A DNA stretch of 64,000 nucleotides. Origin: Parvularcula maris (lineage in GTDB: Bacteria; Pseudomonadota; Alphaproteobacteria; Caulobacterales; Parvularculaceae). The notes under the pieces were generated by a model. The model had not been told where the DNA came from. It ran no database searches and was given only the letters and a program-made list of their open reading frames with translations. The DNA lies in assembly GCF_024505085.1 (NCBI RefSeq), contig NZ_JANIBC010000006.1:54675-118674 (forward strand), read 5' to 3'. The translations under genes and the position numbers were made by a program. Positions 54,920 to 63,956 of the stretch are shown here, in pieces; positions within the stretch are counted from its first letter, which is position 1; each line of letters starts with the position of its first letter.

Positions 54920-57502
54920 ATGCAGGTCGTCATCGTCGAGTCCCCCTCCAAGGCCAAAACCATCGGCAAGTATCTGGGCAAGGACTACGAGGTTTTGGCC
55001 TCCTACGGGCATATCAGGGACCTTCCGTCCAAGGACGGCTCGGTCGATCCCGAGCAGGACTTCAAGATGATCTGGGACATGGACGCCAAGTCCAAGGCCC
55101 GCATCAAGGAGATCACCGACGCCCTCAAAGGCGCCGACGGCGTCATCCTCGCCACCGACCCCGACAGGGAGGGTGAGGCCATCTCCTGGCACCTCTACGA
55201 CGTGCTCCAGCAGAAGAAGGCGCTCAAGGACAAGTCCGTGTCCCGCGTCGCCTTCAACGCGGTGACGAAATCCGCCGTCCACGAAGCGATCAGCAACCCG
55301 CGCCAGATCGACCAGGACCTCGTCAACGCCTACCTGGCTCGCCGGGCGCTGGACTACCTCGTCGGTTTCTCCCTCTCCCCCGTTCTCTGGCGCAAGCTGC
55401 CAGGTAGCCGTTCGGCGGGCCGGGTGCAGTCCGTCGCCCTGCGGCTCATCTGCGAGCGCGAACTGGAGATCGAGAAGTTCGTCGCCGAGGAGTTCTGGAC
55501 CGTCGAAGCGCAGGTCGCGGCCGACAGCGATCCGTTCACGGCGCGCCTCACCCATCTCGACGGCGAGAAGCTCGGCAAGTTCTCCCTCACCACTGAGGCC
55601 GACGGTCAGCGTGCGAAGGACCTGATCGAGGCGGCGAGCTTCACCATCGCCTCGGTCGAGGCAAAGCCCACCAAGCGCAACCCCTCCGCGCCCTTCACCA
55701 CCTCCACCATGCAGCAGGAGGCCAGCCGCAAGATGGGCTTCGGCGCCAAGCGGACCATGCAGGCGGCGCAGAAGCTCTACGAGCAGGGCCTCATCACCTA
55801 TATGCGGACCGACGGCATCGACATGGCGCCTGAGGCCGTCATGGCGTGTAGGGACGAGATCAAGTCCCGCTACGGCGACCGCTTCGTCCCCTCCTCCCCC
55901 CGCATGTACAAGTCCAAGCAGAAGAACGCTCAGGAGGCGCACGAATGTATCCGCCCCACGGACTTCGGTAAGCACCCTGACGATCAGCGCCTGACCGAGG
56001 ACGAGGCCAAGCTCTACCGCCTGATCTGGCGCAGGGCTGTGGCCTGCCAGATGGCCAGCGCGGAGCTGGAACAGACCACGATCGACATTCGCAGCGCGGA
56101 CGAGAAGATCACCTTCCGCGCCACCGGCTCGGTCATCACCTTCGAGGGCTTCATCGCGGTCTACACGGAGGGCCGTGACGACGAGGAGGAGGAGAAGCAG
56201 GGCGTCCTGCCCAAGGTGACCGCTGGCACCGCCGCCGACGTTGACAAGGTCAAGCCGGAGCAGCACTTCACCCAGCCCCCGCCCCGCTTCACCGAGGCCA
56301 GCCTCGTGAAAGCGCTGGAGGAGAACGGCATCGGCCGTCCCTCCACCTACGCCTCGATCATCAGCACGCTGCAGGACCGCTCTTACGTCCGCATGGACAA
56401 GAACCGCTTCATCCCGGAGGACCGTGGGCGGATCGTCACGGCGTTCCTGGAGAACTTCTTCGGCAAATATGTCGAGTACGACTTCACCGCGCAACTTGAG
56501 GACACGCTCGACGAGATCTCCGGCGGTCGCGAGGAGTGGCGCGCCTTCCTGCACCGCTTTTGGGACGAGTTCCACGCCAAGATCGAGGGGATGACCGGGC
56601 TCCGCATTACGGAAGTCCTCGACGCCCTCAACGAGGCCCTAGGCCCGCACATCTTCCCCGACCGAGGCGACGGCACCGACCCCCGCCTCTGCCCCACCTG
56701 CGGGGAGGGGCAGCTGTCGCTCAAAGTGGGACGCTACGGCGCCTTCATAGGCTGCTCCCGCTACCCCGAATGCAAGCACACGCGGCAGCTCGGCAAGGAT
56801 GAAGGCGACGCACCGGCTGAGGACAAGGTCCTCGGCATCGACCCCGATACGTCCACGGAGGTTTCCCTCAAATCAGGCCGCTTCGGCCCCTATGTCGAAC
56901 GCGCCGCGGTCTCCGAAGACGAGAAGCCCAAGCGCGCCTCGATCCCCAAGGGCTGGAACGCGGCGGAGACGGACTTCGAGAAGGCGATGATGCTCCTCTC
57001 CCTCCCCCGCGACGTCGGTCCGCACCCGGAGGACGGCGAGACGATCGAGGCGGGCATCGGCCGCTACGGCCCCTTCGTCAAGCACGGCAAGACCTACGCC
57101 AACCTAGAAAGCGTCGACGACGTCTGGGAGATCGGCATCAACCGCGCCGTCTCGATCATCCAGGACAAGAAGGACAATCCGCGCGGTCGCGGCAGAGCCG
57201 CCGCGAAGCCAAAGCGTGAGCTCGGTAAACATCCCGATACGGATGAAGTAGTCGGCGTCTTCGAAGGCCGCTACGGCCCCTATGTCAAGCACCAGAAGAC
57301 CAACGCCACGATCCCCAAGGGCGAAAACCCGGACGAGATCACCCTCGAGCGTGCACTCGAGCTGATCGCCGAGCGCGAAGCGAAAGCACCGACGAAGAAA
57401 AAGGCTGCGAAGAAAAAAGCGACGAAGAAGGCCGCGAAGAAAGCCACTAAGAAGGCGACGAAAAAGGCGGTCAAGAAAACCAAAAAGGCCGCCGACGCCT
57501 AG
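54920..57502 (+). CDS. topA: DNA topoisomerase I (type IA)
   Basis: Relaxes negative supercoils. The 860-residue product has the Toprim domain (VIVESPSKAKTIGKYLG; TDPDREGEAISWHL), the catalytic domain with the active Tyr in GLITYMRTDGID (about 292), AHECIRPT, one complete four-cysteine zinc finger (CPTCGEGQLSLKVGRYGAFIGCSRYPECKH, about 591-617), then Topo_C repeat modules each with GRYGPFVKHG/GRYGPYVKHQ, and a Lys/Ala tail (about 822-860, histone H1-like). This domain order is the alphaproteobacterial TopA type. Start ATG 54920 is the family start; the common upstream partner dprA is not present. Confidence 0.97.
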   Translation: MQVVIVESPSKAKTIGKYLGKDYEVLASYGHIRDLPSKDGSVDPEQDFKMIWDMDAKSKARIKEITDALKGADGVILATDPDREGEAISWHLYDVLQQKKALKDKSVSRVAFNAVTKSAVHEAISNPRQIDQDLVNAYLARRALDYLVGFSLSPVLWRKLPGSRSAGRVQSVALRLICERELEIEKFVAEEFWTVEAQVAADSDPFTARLTHLDGEKLGKFSLTTEADGQRAKDLIEAASFTIASVEAKPTKRNPSAPFTTSTMQQEASRKMGFGAKRTMQAAQKLYEQGLITYMRTDGIDMAPEAVMACRDEIKSRYGDRFVPSSPRMYKSKQKNAQEAHECIRPTDFGKHPDDQRLTEDEAKLYRLIWRRAVACQMASAELEQTTIDIRSADEKITFRATGSVITFEGFIAVYTEGRDDEEEEKQGVLPKVTAGTAADVDKVKPEQHFTQPPPRFTEASLVKALEENGIGRPSTYASIISTLQDRSYVRMDKNRFIPEDRGRIVTAFLENFFGKYVEYDFTAQLEDTLDEISGGREEWRAFLHRFWDEFHAKIEGMTGLRITEVLDALNEALGPHIFPDRGDGTDPRLCPTCGEGQLSLKVGRYGAFIGCSRYPECKHTRQLGKDEGDAPAEDKVLGIDPDTSTEVSLKSGRFGPYVERAAVSEDEKPKRASIPKGWNAAETDFEKAMMLLSLPRDVGPHPEDGETIEAGIGRYGPFVKHGKTYANLESVDDVWEIGINRAVSIIQDKKDNPRGRGRAAAKPKRELGKHPDTDEVVGVFEGRYGPYVKHQKTNATIPKGENPDEITLERALELIAEREAKAPTKKKAAKKKATKKAAKKATKKATKKAVKKTKKAADA

Positions 57503-57876
57503 CAGCCCCTTAGGGGTGACGCCGGTAGGCGGCTACCTGCTACACCCGTCGTCCCAGAAGAGGTGGCCGCCTGCCAGCGTCCACCCTACGCCCAAGTCCC
57601 TGAAACCAGGATCACACTCGTAGGGCGGACAGCAAAACTGGCCGCGGATGCTGGCGCGCGCGCCTCCCTCCCCATACGCTCACCACGGCGAAGACCGTAG
57701 TGCCCAGCTCCTGAAGGCGGAAACAGCGAGATAGGCCGGGAAATGGACCCCACGGTCGCAGCTAGCGCTGTGCCGTCGGGAGCGTCAGGGAGGGGAGCGT
57801 TGTGAGCACCAAACGCGGCCAATGGCTGCGCTGCTGTCCGCCCTACGGGTGCTGGCAGGGCCCCGTCCCTGGGGGC
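57503..57876. other. 374-bp gap with a nested E/D repeat
   Basis: Convergent space between topA and the FAH-family gene. The part just after topA (57503-57619) has small GC hairpins but no U-tract terminator. From 57620 to 57846 there is one large nested palindromic element. No gene or RNA is recognised. Confidence 0.65.
57620..57846. repeat. Composite repeat: family D element nested in a family E element
   Basis: Outer arms GTAGGGCGGACAGC (57620-57633) and GCTGTCCGCCCTAC (57833-57846) are perfect inverted repeats with GGCCGCGG and CGCGGCC inside. CTCCCTCCCC (near 57664) and GGGAGGGGAG (57788-57797) form a second pair. Within lies the D element 57683-57756 (CCACGGCGAAGACCGTAG ... CCCACGGTC). 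Confidence 0.7.
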
Positions 57877-58881
57877 TCAGTCTTTCTGGACCACCTGGTC
57901 AATCGCTCCGAAGATCGAGTGGCCTTCGCCGTCCTCCATCCAGATTTTCACCCGGTCGCCATCGCGCAGGAAGCTGGTGCTGGGCTTGCCGCCTTTGATA
58001 GTCTCGATCATGCGCTGCTCGGCGATGCAGCTATAGCCCGCCCCGCCCTCGGAGACCGGCTTGCCAGGGCCGCCGTCGAGCTTGTTCGAGACCGTGCCCG
58101 AACCGATGATCGTCCCGGCACGGAGCGCCCTCGTCTTGGCGGCATGGGCGACTAGTTTGTCGAAGCCGAAGGTCATCTCCTGACCGGCATCGGCCCGGCC
58201 GAAAGGCTCGCCGTTGAGGTCGATCTTCAGGGCGCCGCTCAGTTTCGCGCCATCCCAGGCGTCTCCCAGCTCGTCCGGCGTCACCGCTACCGGCGAGAAC
58301 GCCGAGGGCGGCTTGGACTGGAAGAAGCCGAAGCCCTTGGCGAGCTCGCCGGGGATCAAGCCGCGCAGGCTGACATCGTTGACCAGCATGATAAGCCGAA
58401 TCTCGCGCGCCGCTTTCTCTTCGGAGGCGCCGCGGTCCACATCGCCGGTCACCACGGCGATTTCGCCTTCAAGATCGAGGCCCCACGCATCGTCCCCCAG
58501 CGGAATGGGGTCGGTCGGGGCGAGGAAATGATCGGACCCCCCCTGATACATCAGCGGGTCGGCGTAGAAGCTCTCCGGCACCTCCGCCCCCCTCGCCTTC
58601 CGGACGAGCTCCACATGGTTGATATAGGCCGAGCCGTCAGCCCACTGAAAAGCGCGGGGCAGCGGCGACGCCATCTCGGCGGCGTCGAAGCGGCGGGTAT
58701 CCGCCTCGCCGCGCTCCAGCTTGGCGGCAAGTTGCTCGAGCCGCGGCTTGACCGCCGACCAGTCGTCGAGGGCTGCCTGCATCGTCTCGGCGATGCCCTC
58801 CGCCACGGCGTAGCGCGACAGGTCGCGGCTGACGACGACGAGCTGGCCGTCACGGCCCTTCTTCAGCGATGCAAGCTTCAT
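57877..58881 (-). CDS. Fumarylacetoacetate hydrolase family protein
   Basis: A 334-residue FAH-family enzyme. In tyrosine degradation fumarylacetoacetase splits fumarylacetoacetate into fumarate and acetoacetate. Metal and active-site residues lie in DLEGEIAVVTGDVDRG, IRLIMLVNDVSLRGLIPGEL, GFFQSKPPSAFSPVAV and the late GSGTVSN region; length and motifs match the bacterial FAH family used with maleylacetoacetate isomerase. The ATG at 58881 (MKLASLKKGRDG) has an AAGGGAG site; the frame upstream to 58932 is not needed. It is divergent from maiA, 80 bp apart, which strongly supports a tyrosine/homogentisate role. Confidence 0.9.
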   Translation of the reverse strand: MKLASLKKGRDGQLVVVSRDLSRYAVAEGIAETMQAALDDWSAVKPRLEQLAAKLERGEADTRRFDAAEMASPLPRAFQWADGSAYINHVELVRKARGAEVPESFYADPLMYQGGSDHFLAPTDPIPLGDDAWGLDLEGEIAVVTGDVDRGASEEKAAREIRLIMLVNDVSLRGLIPGELAKGFGFFQSKPPSAFSPVAVTPDELGDAWDGAKLSGALKIDLNGEPFGRADAGQEMTFGFDKLVAHAAKTRALRAGTIIGSGTVSNKLDGGPGKPVSEGGAGYSCIAEQRMIETIKGGKPSTSFLRDGDRVKIWMEDGEGHSIFGAIDQVVQKD

Positions 58882-58961
58882 GTCCGACTCCCTTGTTGCC
58901 GCGCTGCTTATCCTGCACGCAGCAGCTTGCAACCCGCTAGCTGTTCAAGGGAGCGCGCGTC

Positions 58962-59606
58962 ATGAAACTCTACGGATACTGGCGGTCAGGCACCTCCTAC
59001 AGGGTGCGCTTGGCCCTCGCGCTGAAGGGGCAGGAGATCGAGACCGTACCGGTGAACCTCGCTACCGGAGAGCACCGGGAAGAGGACTTCGTGAAGCTCA
59101 ACCCACAAGGCCTCGTCCCCGCCCTGGACATCGGCGACGGGCGTCTCCTCACCCAAAGCCCCGCCATTATCGAGTATCTGGACGAAGCCCTGGAAGGACC
59201 GAAGCTGTTTCCCCCGGATCCGTGGCAGCGTGCGAAAGCCAGGCAGTACGCGGCACTGATCGGCTGCGATGTCCATCCACTTCAGAACCTTCGCGTGCTG
59301 AAACGGCTGCAAGATCCGCTCGGGCACAGTAAGGAAGAGGCTTTTTCCTGGGCCGCCTACTGGATCACGATCGGGCTTCAGGCGCTGGAGGAGACCCTCG
59401 AACAGGACGATCAGCCGGGTCCGTTTCTCCTTGGCGATACGCCAAGCGCTGCGGAGTGCTACCTGCTCCCCCAGCTCTACGCCGGACGACGCTTCGGCGC
59501 CGAACTCGGAGGTCTAACGCGTCTGTTAGAGGTCGAAGCCGCCATGAACGCGCTGCCAGCAGTAGCCGCCGCCCATCCGAGCCGCCAGCCCGATGCAACG
59601 GAGTAG
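58962..59606 (+). CDS. maiA: Maleylacetoacetate isomerase (zeta-class glutathione transferase)
   Basis: Glutathione-dependent conversion of maleylacetoacetate to fumarylacetoacetate. The 214-residue product has the thioredoxin-like GSH domain (KLYGYWRSGTSYRVRLALALKG; LNPQGLVPALDIGDGRLLTQSPAIIEYLDE) and the all-helical domain with ECYLLPQLYAGRRFG. The usual zeta-class SSCSWRVR is here SGTSYRVR, with no cysteine but with the Ser/Tyr retained; this variant is common in bacteria. A GGGAG site precedes the ATG. Its stop lies 4 nt before the IS end, so the IS has removed or separated its original downstream region. Confidence 0.93.
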   Translation: MKLYGYWRSGTSYRVRLALALKGQEIETVPVNLATGEHREEDFVKLNPQGLVPALDIGDGRLLTQSPAIIEYLDEALEGPKLFPPDPWQRAKARQYAALIGCDVHPLQNLRVLKRLQDPLGHSKEEAFSWAAYWITIGLQALEETLEQDDQPGPFLLGDTPSAAECYLLPQLYAGRRFGAELGGLTRLLEVEAAMNALPAVAAAHPSRQPDATE

Positions 59607-59609
59607 CTA

Positions 59610-60483
59610 GGGTCTGGACTCATGACAGCCAGTAGCTGACGAGGGCGGCGATGGTGACGGTGGCCATGAAGGTGGTGGCGTTGCGGTCGTAGCGGGTCGC
59701 AACGCGTCGGAAGTCCTTCAGGCGGCAGAACATCCTCTCGACGACGTTGCGGTGTTTGTAGGCCGTGCGGTCGTAGTTGTACTGGATGAGCCTGCCCTTG
59801 CGGGGCGGGATGACGGGCTGGGTGCCGCGTGCTTCGAGCCAGTCGCGCAGGGCCTTGCTGTCGTAGCCCTTCTCGGTGACCAGCTCCTGGGTCGGCGGCA
59901 GCGCGTCGATGAGCGGCATGGCGACCTTGGCGTCGTGCACGTTGCCCGGCGTCAGCATCAGGACAAGGGGGCGGCCGCGCTCGTCGCAGAGGGCGTGCAG
60001 CTTGGTGTTCCGACCGCCCTTGGTCGTGCCGATACCCTGAGCCAACGCCCCCGTCCATCGGCTTCGCCGCTGTACTCCGCCGCCGGCGCAGCGGTGGACC
60101 TTGATACAGCTACTGTCGACGAACAGCCGGTCCGGCACCCCTTCCTCGCCTGCTAGAGCGGCGAAGACGTCTCCCACACGCAGCGCTCGGCCCAGCGCAC
60201 GAAGCGGTTGTAGAGCGTCTTCTTCGGCCCGTAGACCTCGCGCGGCCGAAGAGAGGTAGCACACCGCCCAGCGCCCGCCGTTCTTGATCGCGTGCACGAT
60301 CCCCGACAACACGCGGCGGTCGTCCACCCGCTCCTTGCCTCGTGCCTAGACCGGCAGCAGCGGCTCGATCCGAGACCACTGCGCATCCGTGAACCAAAAG
60401 AACTCCGACATCCCACCACCTCCTGTCGGAGACAATGAACCACCCCGCAGCGGACACCGCTACCCGTTCACGGGTCCGGACCC
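59610..60483 (-). mobile_element. Decayed IS5-family (IS427-like) insertion sequence
   Basis: An 874-bp element. Its terminal inverted repeats are GGGTCTGGACTCATGA at the left and (complement) GGGTCCGGACCCGTGA at the right, 13 of 16 matching. It is flanked by a TA duplication within CTAG on both sides (59608-59609, 60484-60485), the usual target of the IS427 group. It carries a transposase with a stop and two frameshifts, so it cannot move by itself. Inserted 3 nt after maiA stops. Confidence 0.85.
59620..60410 (-). pseudogene. IS5-family transposase, inactivated
   Basis: The reading begins at the ATG near 60410 with SEFFWFTDAQWSRIEPLLPV, then a TAG stop, and continues ARGKERVDDRRVLSGIVHAIKNGGRWAVC. 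The next part is out of frame: REVYGPKKTLYNRFVRWAERCVWE is read only in another frame, between about 60173 and 60244, where the main frame reads nonsense. The DDE part is then intact: LFVDSSCIKVHR, GGRNTKLHALCDERGRP, GYDSKALRDWLEARG and the final NVVERMFCRLKDFRRVATRYDR. One stop and two compensating frameshifts make this a pseudogene. Confidence 0.88.
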
Positions 60484-60566
60484 TAGAACAGAATGTTTTT
60501 TACACAGAGAAAAGGGCGTTTGTATCCTTTGCGAACGGACGGCGACGGTAGGCGCTGGTGACTGCT

Positions 60567-60690
60567 CTCCCTCGGCCTGCTGGCAGCTCCCCCTCCGAGA
60601 GGGATAGCGTAATAGAAAGCACGCACTGGTTTTGCTTCCCTCCCCTACGGAGTAGGAGAGGTGTCCGAAGGACGGAGGGGCAGCAGCGTC
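60567..60690. repeat. Intergenic palindromic repeat, family A copy 5 (diverged)
   Basis: TCCCTCGGCCTGCTGGCAGC, a CTCCCCCTCCGAGAGGG hairpin and GGAGAGGTGTCCGAAGGACG at the right. Several base changes are compensated on the opposite arm (GGTGTCCGAAGGAC), which keeps the palindrome. The remaining part of the gap (60484-60566 and 60691-60774) has only the terminator below. Confidence 0.75.
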
Positions 60691-60712
60691 TGCAAACGAC
60701 ACAAACACCAAG

Positions 60713-60743
60713 AAAAAAGCCCGCCGATCTGGGGCGGGCTTTT
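60713..60743 (-). terminator. Rho-independent terminator after the TonB/TPR operon
   Basis: GCCCGCC (60719-60725) pairs with GGCGGGC (60733-60739). The minus-strand transcript ends in TTTTTTC after the stem; TTTT also follows on the plus strand, so it may be bidirectional. It is about 30 nt after the stop of the TPR gene. Confidence 0.9.
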
Positions 60744-60774
60744 GTGTAAATGGCACAGCATGCGACGTCCGAAC

Positions 60775-62349
60775 TTATTCGCCGCTGTCAGCCGCTTCTT
60801 CTTCAGGAGTTTCCTCGTCACTTTCGCCCGCAGGTTCTTCCCCGCGAACCAAGGATTCAGCCGTTGCGCCAGCTTCGACCTTGGCAAGAAGGTCTCTGCA
60901 GGCGGCGAGATCCGCCTCCGGAACTTGGGTCGAACCACCCAGCTCGATCACATCGAGAATGGTCTGGCAGCGCTCAATCTGCCGCTCGGTACGGGCGACG
61001 GCCTGGCTGAACTCCACCTGGGCCTGACGCTCAAGCGTCGTCTCGATCGTGTTGATATACTCGATCCAGGATTGAGCCGAGGAGCGTGAGCTACTGTAGC
61101 GAACTGCACGCTGGAACTCCGCCTTCGCAGCCGTCCTCGCAGGCTTACTCTCGCTGTCCTGCTGGAAGAGAGCCGTACCGATCAGCACATAAGCGTTGCC
61201 GACTTCGCGGTCGTCCAAGCCGCCGCGACGGATGGCCTGACGCAGGTTCTGAACCGATTTGTCGTACTCTTCATTCGCCAGATAGCTCTGGCCGAGCTGG
61301 TAGTAGAGTCTGCCGTCGTCCCGCTTCGGCGCCGCCTCGGTCAGGATGGCGATGGCTCGCTCCTGCTCCTGCGCCGCAGCCCATAACTGGGCCAGAAGCT
61401 CCAGGTTGGAGAGAGTTCGTTTGACGGTGCCGCTACGCATCTCCGCATCGAGGAGCACGGCTCCGCGGTAGGGGTTGTTCTGATCGTAGTAGAACTGGGC
61501 AAGGTTGATGATCTTGTCCTCGTCCGTGATCAGACCGGCTTTGTAGGAGACCTCAAGAACAGCGAGGGCGTCGCGGCGTCGGTCCGCCTCAGCATACATG
61601 AAGGCGAGCTGGGACCAGTAACTGCTCTGGCTCGGGAAATACTCCACCATCTGCTCGAGCAGCGACAGACGTTTGGTGACCTCGCCGGTCTCGGAGTAGA
61701 TGAGGTTGAGAAGGGAGTAGTACTGCTCGCTGCGGCTACCTGCGGCCCGGTCCGCGGCAAGGGCCTGCTCCGCGGGACGGAGGGCTGCCCGGTAGTTGCC
61801 CTGTTGAGCGAAAGCACCCGCAAGGATGAAGTAGTCGTTCGCTTCGACCTCATCGGGGTAGTCGCGAATGTAGGCCTGCATGAAGCTGATGGTGCGGTCG
61901 AACTGCTCGGCCTGGTAGTAGAGACCGGCGATACCGCGGATCAGACCCTTCTCGCGGTCAGAGGGCAGAACGTCGAGATCGAGTGCGCGTTGCAGATCGC
62001 GCAAGGCGGCTTGCGAGTTGTCGTTCTGGTAGTGGAGGTTACCACGGATCTCCAGTGCCGTCGCCTCGTCATATGGAGAAACATTCCGCGCAAGAAGCTG
62101 GTCCAGACGTTGAATAGCGGCTTGGATCTGCGGCGGCTCCTCATTGGCGAGGTTGAGCGCGTCGTTGAGGGCGCGACCGGACCGCTCAGAAAGGGTCTGG
62201 CGGCGACGGCGGCGGTCCTCTTCTTCACGCTCTGCGCGGCTCTGCTGCGCATAGGCAGGTTCGAGTGCCGTGGAGATCGTGGTAACCGAGGAGGCAGCTA
62301 GGAGAGCGGCAACGCCCCCCAGCCACAGGTTTTTTGAGAGTATGCTCAT
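60775..62349 (-). CDS. Periplasmic TPR-repeat protein of the TonB system
   Basis: A 524-residue protein with an N-terminal signal peptide (KNLWLGGVAALLAASSVTTISTALEPAYAQ), then tetratricopeptide repeats from about 70 to 440 (for example ATALEIRGNLHYQNDNSQAALRDLQRALDLD and GRLYYQLGQSYLANEEYDKSVQNLRQAIRRG) and a Glu-rich C-terminus. It is the last gene in an ExbB-ExbD-ExbD-TonB-TPR order. TPR proteins of this kind (such as TtpC in TonB2 systems of marine bacteria) are thought to stabilise TonB action at the outer membrane. Coupled closely to tonB: 8 nt between genes. Confidence 0.88.
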   Translation of the reverse strand: MSILSKNLWLGGVAALLAASSVTTISTALEPAYAQQSRAEREEEDRRRRRQTLSERSGRALNDALNLANEEPPQIQAAIQRLDQLLARNVSPYDEATALEIRGNLHYQNDNSQAALRDLQRALDLDVLPSDREKGLIRGIAGLYYQAEQFDRTISFMQAYIRDYPDEVEANDYFILAGAFAQQGNYRAALRPAEQALAADRAAGSRSEQYYSLLNLIYSETGEVTKRLSLLEQMVEYFPSQSSYWSQLAFMYAEADRRRDALAVLEVSYKAGLITDEDKIINLAQFYYDQNNPYRGAVLLDAEMRSGTVKRTLSNLELLAQLWAAAQEQERAIAILTEAAPKRDDGRLYYQLGQSYLANEEYDKSVQNLRQAIRRGGLDDREVGNAYVLIGTALFQQDSESKPARTAAKAEFQRAVRYSSSRSSAQSWIEYINTIETTLERQAQVEFSQAVARTERQIERCQTILDVIELGGSTQVPEADLAACRDLLAKVEAGATAESLVRGEEPAGESDEETPEEEAADSGE

Positions 62350-62357
62350 CTCTATCC

Positions 62358-62963
62358 TTACTCCGCCGGGCCGATCTCGAAGCGGATCGCGGTGCGCACG
62401 CCAAAGCGGGGAACCGCCTCACCCTTCACGATCTTCGGCTGGTACTTCCAGCGCTCTGCTGCACGAACGGCGTAGCGATTGTAGCAGCTATCCGTGGTCT
62501 CGAGCACCTGCACATTGACCACATTGCCTTGAGGATCGACGTCGAACTCCAAGCTGACGATTTCCGTGCCCGAATCGCTGTCGATGCAGCGCTCGAAACC
62601 TTGCGGTTGAACGCGGACGAGTGGTTGAGCGTCACGGTCAGGGTTGAAGCCTGAGCCGATATCGACATCGGCGCCGAAGTCGGGAGCGGCAGCCCGGACA
62701 CCCTCCACCTGAGGTTGAAAGTTCTGACGCTGAATGGCCGGGGGCGGCGGAGGCGGGGCGTCAAGCTTGGGACGCTCGAACCGGCGCTGGTTCTGAATCT
62801 CTGAATCCTCGATCTGGTTGGTGATCGAGATATTGACCGGCTCCCGCTCTTCCGATTCCGGCAGCTCGCCAGGGCGGATCTGGGACCACATGACGAGGAA
62901 CAGACCCAAAACGACTATAGCTGCAACGGGAACACCGATCACCGTTCTGATGATACTACCCAT
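62358..62963 (-). CDS. TonB energy transducer
   Basis: A 201-residue TonB-family protein: a membrane anchor near 5-25 (RTVIGVPVAAIVVLGLFLVMW), a proline-rich stretch (APPPPPPAIQRQ) shorter than in E. coli TonB, and the C-terminal domain (about 120-199: LEFDVDPQGNVVNVQVLETTDSCYNRYAVRAAERWKYQPKIVKGEAV) with the conserved YP-like RWKYQP. It passes the proton-motive energy of ExbBD to TonB-dependent outer-membrane receptors. The short length and two cysteines (ERC, DSC) resemble the TonB2-type proteins. Confidence 0.92.
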   Translation of the reverse strand: MGSIIRTVIGVPVAAIVVLGLFLVMWSQIRPGELPESEEREPVNISITNQIEDSEIQNQRRFERPKLDAPPPPPPAIQRQNFQPQVEGVRAAAPDFGADVDIGSGFNPDRDAQPLVRVQPQGFERCIDSDSGTEIVSLEFDVDPQGNVVNVQVLETTDSCYNRYAVRAAERWKYQPKIVKGEAVPRFGVRTAIRFEIGPAE

Positions 62964-63020
62964 CTTGTTCCTCCATTCGCCTACAGACCCGCTTCGCGGT
63001 CAGCGGCGCAAACGTTTCTA

Positions 63021-63425
63021 TCAGTCGGACACCGTCGAGACGGCGACGTCTTGGATACCGGCATCTTTGACCTGCTGCAGCACGTCGAGGGTCAGCTCGG
63101 ACTTCGCACCTGCATCGGCCTGAACCACGGCGTTCCCCTTGGGGGTCTCGCGGCGGAGCTCTTCGACCTGGTAGCGGACCTCGCTCAGCTCGACCCGCTC
63201 CTTGTTGATGTAGATCTCGTCGTTCTCGTTGATCGCGATGAGAACGGCCGGGTTCTGCTTCTCCTGGGTCGTCGCCACCGGACGGACGACGTCGATGCCG
63301 GGCTCCTTGATGAAGGTCGACGTCACGATGAAGAAAATCAGCATGATGAAGACGATGTCGAGAAGCGGCGTCACGTTGACGTCTTCTTCCTCTTCGGTAG
63401 CGCTTTGCAGTGACCTTCTAGCCAT
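63021..63425 (-). CDS. Biopolymer transport protein ExbD (second copy)
   Basis: A 134-residue ExbD/TolR protein with one N-terminal helix (EEDVNVTPLLDIVFIMLIFFIVTSTFIKEPGI; the proton-carrying Asp is in PLLDIVFIM) and a periplasmic domain. It lies between the first exbD and tonB, and together with ExbB and the other ExbD forms the proton channel. Confidence 0.94.
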   Translation of the reverse strand: MARRSLQSATEEEEDVNVTPLLDIVFIMLIFFIVTSTFIKEPGIDVVRPVATTQEKQNPAVLIAINENDEIYINKERVELSEVRYQVEELRRETPKGNAVVQADAGAKSELTLDVLQQVKDAGIQDVAVSTVSD

Positions 63426-63527
63426 GAGCTTTACCCACTAAATCTGTTGGCCGGCGGCCCGGCCGTTAGGGGGAGAGATGCACCCTCCCCCGTTCTTACG
63501 CTGCGCCGCAACGGTGCGGCGCCAAAA
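63426..63527. other. Structured spacer between the two exbD genes
   Basis: Perfect hairpins GCGCCGCA-ACGG-TGCGGCGC (63503-63522) and GGGGGAG...CTCCCCC (63469-63491) lie between the coding regions. They start just after the first exbD stop. No U-tract is present, so mRNA processing or differential stability within the operon is more likely than termination. Confidence 0.6.
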
Positions 63528-63953
63528 TTAGTTAGACTGCGGCGCCAGGATGATCCTGGCGTAGCGGTCGGGACCGGCTGCCTGCCGGGCCTCGTCGAGC
63601 GTCGTGATCATAATGCCCGTCTCACTGTCCCCAGCGGCGGAGATGATGACCACGCCCTTCGGCTCCTTAGCCAGGAACTCCTCGACCACCGGCTCGGTGG
63701 ATTTGGGGTCGATCAGACGGACATCGTCTACAAGGACGAAGCCGTCAGCTTGGACCGTTAGCAGCAGCGAAGGCGGCGGTTTGGTGTTATCCTGATCCTC
63801 CGGGTTCGGGGTCGGAAGGTTCGGCTGGATCCCGTCCTCGTAGACGAACGTCGCCGTCACGATGAAGAAGATCAGCATGATGAAGACGATGTCGAGAAGC
63901 GGCGTCACGTTGACGTCGGCCGCCTCCTCCTGTCTCCCGCGTCTTGCTCTCAT
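63528..63953 (-). CDS. Biopolymer transport protein ExbD (first copy)
   Basis: A 141-residue ExbD/TolR family protein: Arg-rich start, helix with EAADVNVTPLLDIVFIMLIFFIVTATFVYEDGI, then a periplasmic domain with ITTLDEARQAAG near its end. The first 30 residues are nearly identical to those of the second copy, the rest is clearly different. It begins 3 nt after the ExbB stop. Confidence 0.94.
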   Translation of the reverse strand: MRARRGRQEEAADVNVTPLLDIVFIMLIFFIVTATFVYEDGIQPNLPTPNPEDQDNTKPPPSLLLTVQADGFVLVDDVRLIDPKSTEPVVEEFLAKEPKGVVIISAAGDSETGIMITTLDEARQAAGPDRYARIILAPQSN

Positions 63954-63956
63954 GGC

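Noticed and set aside
57877..59606. A complete homogentisate pathway cluster
   Set aside because: Only the isomerase and FAH-family gene are present; no hmgA or hppD lies in the window, so the cluster is incomplete here.
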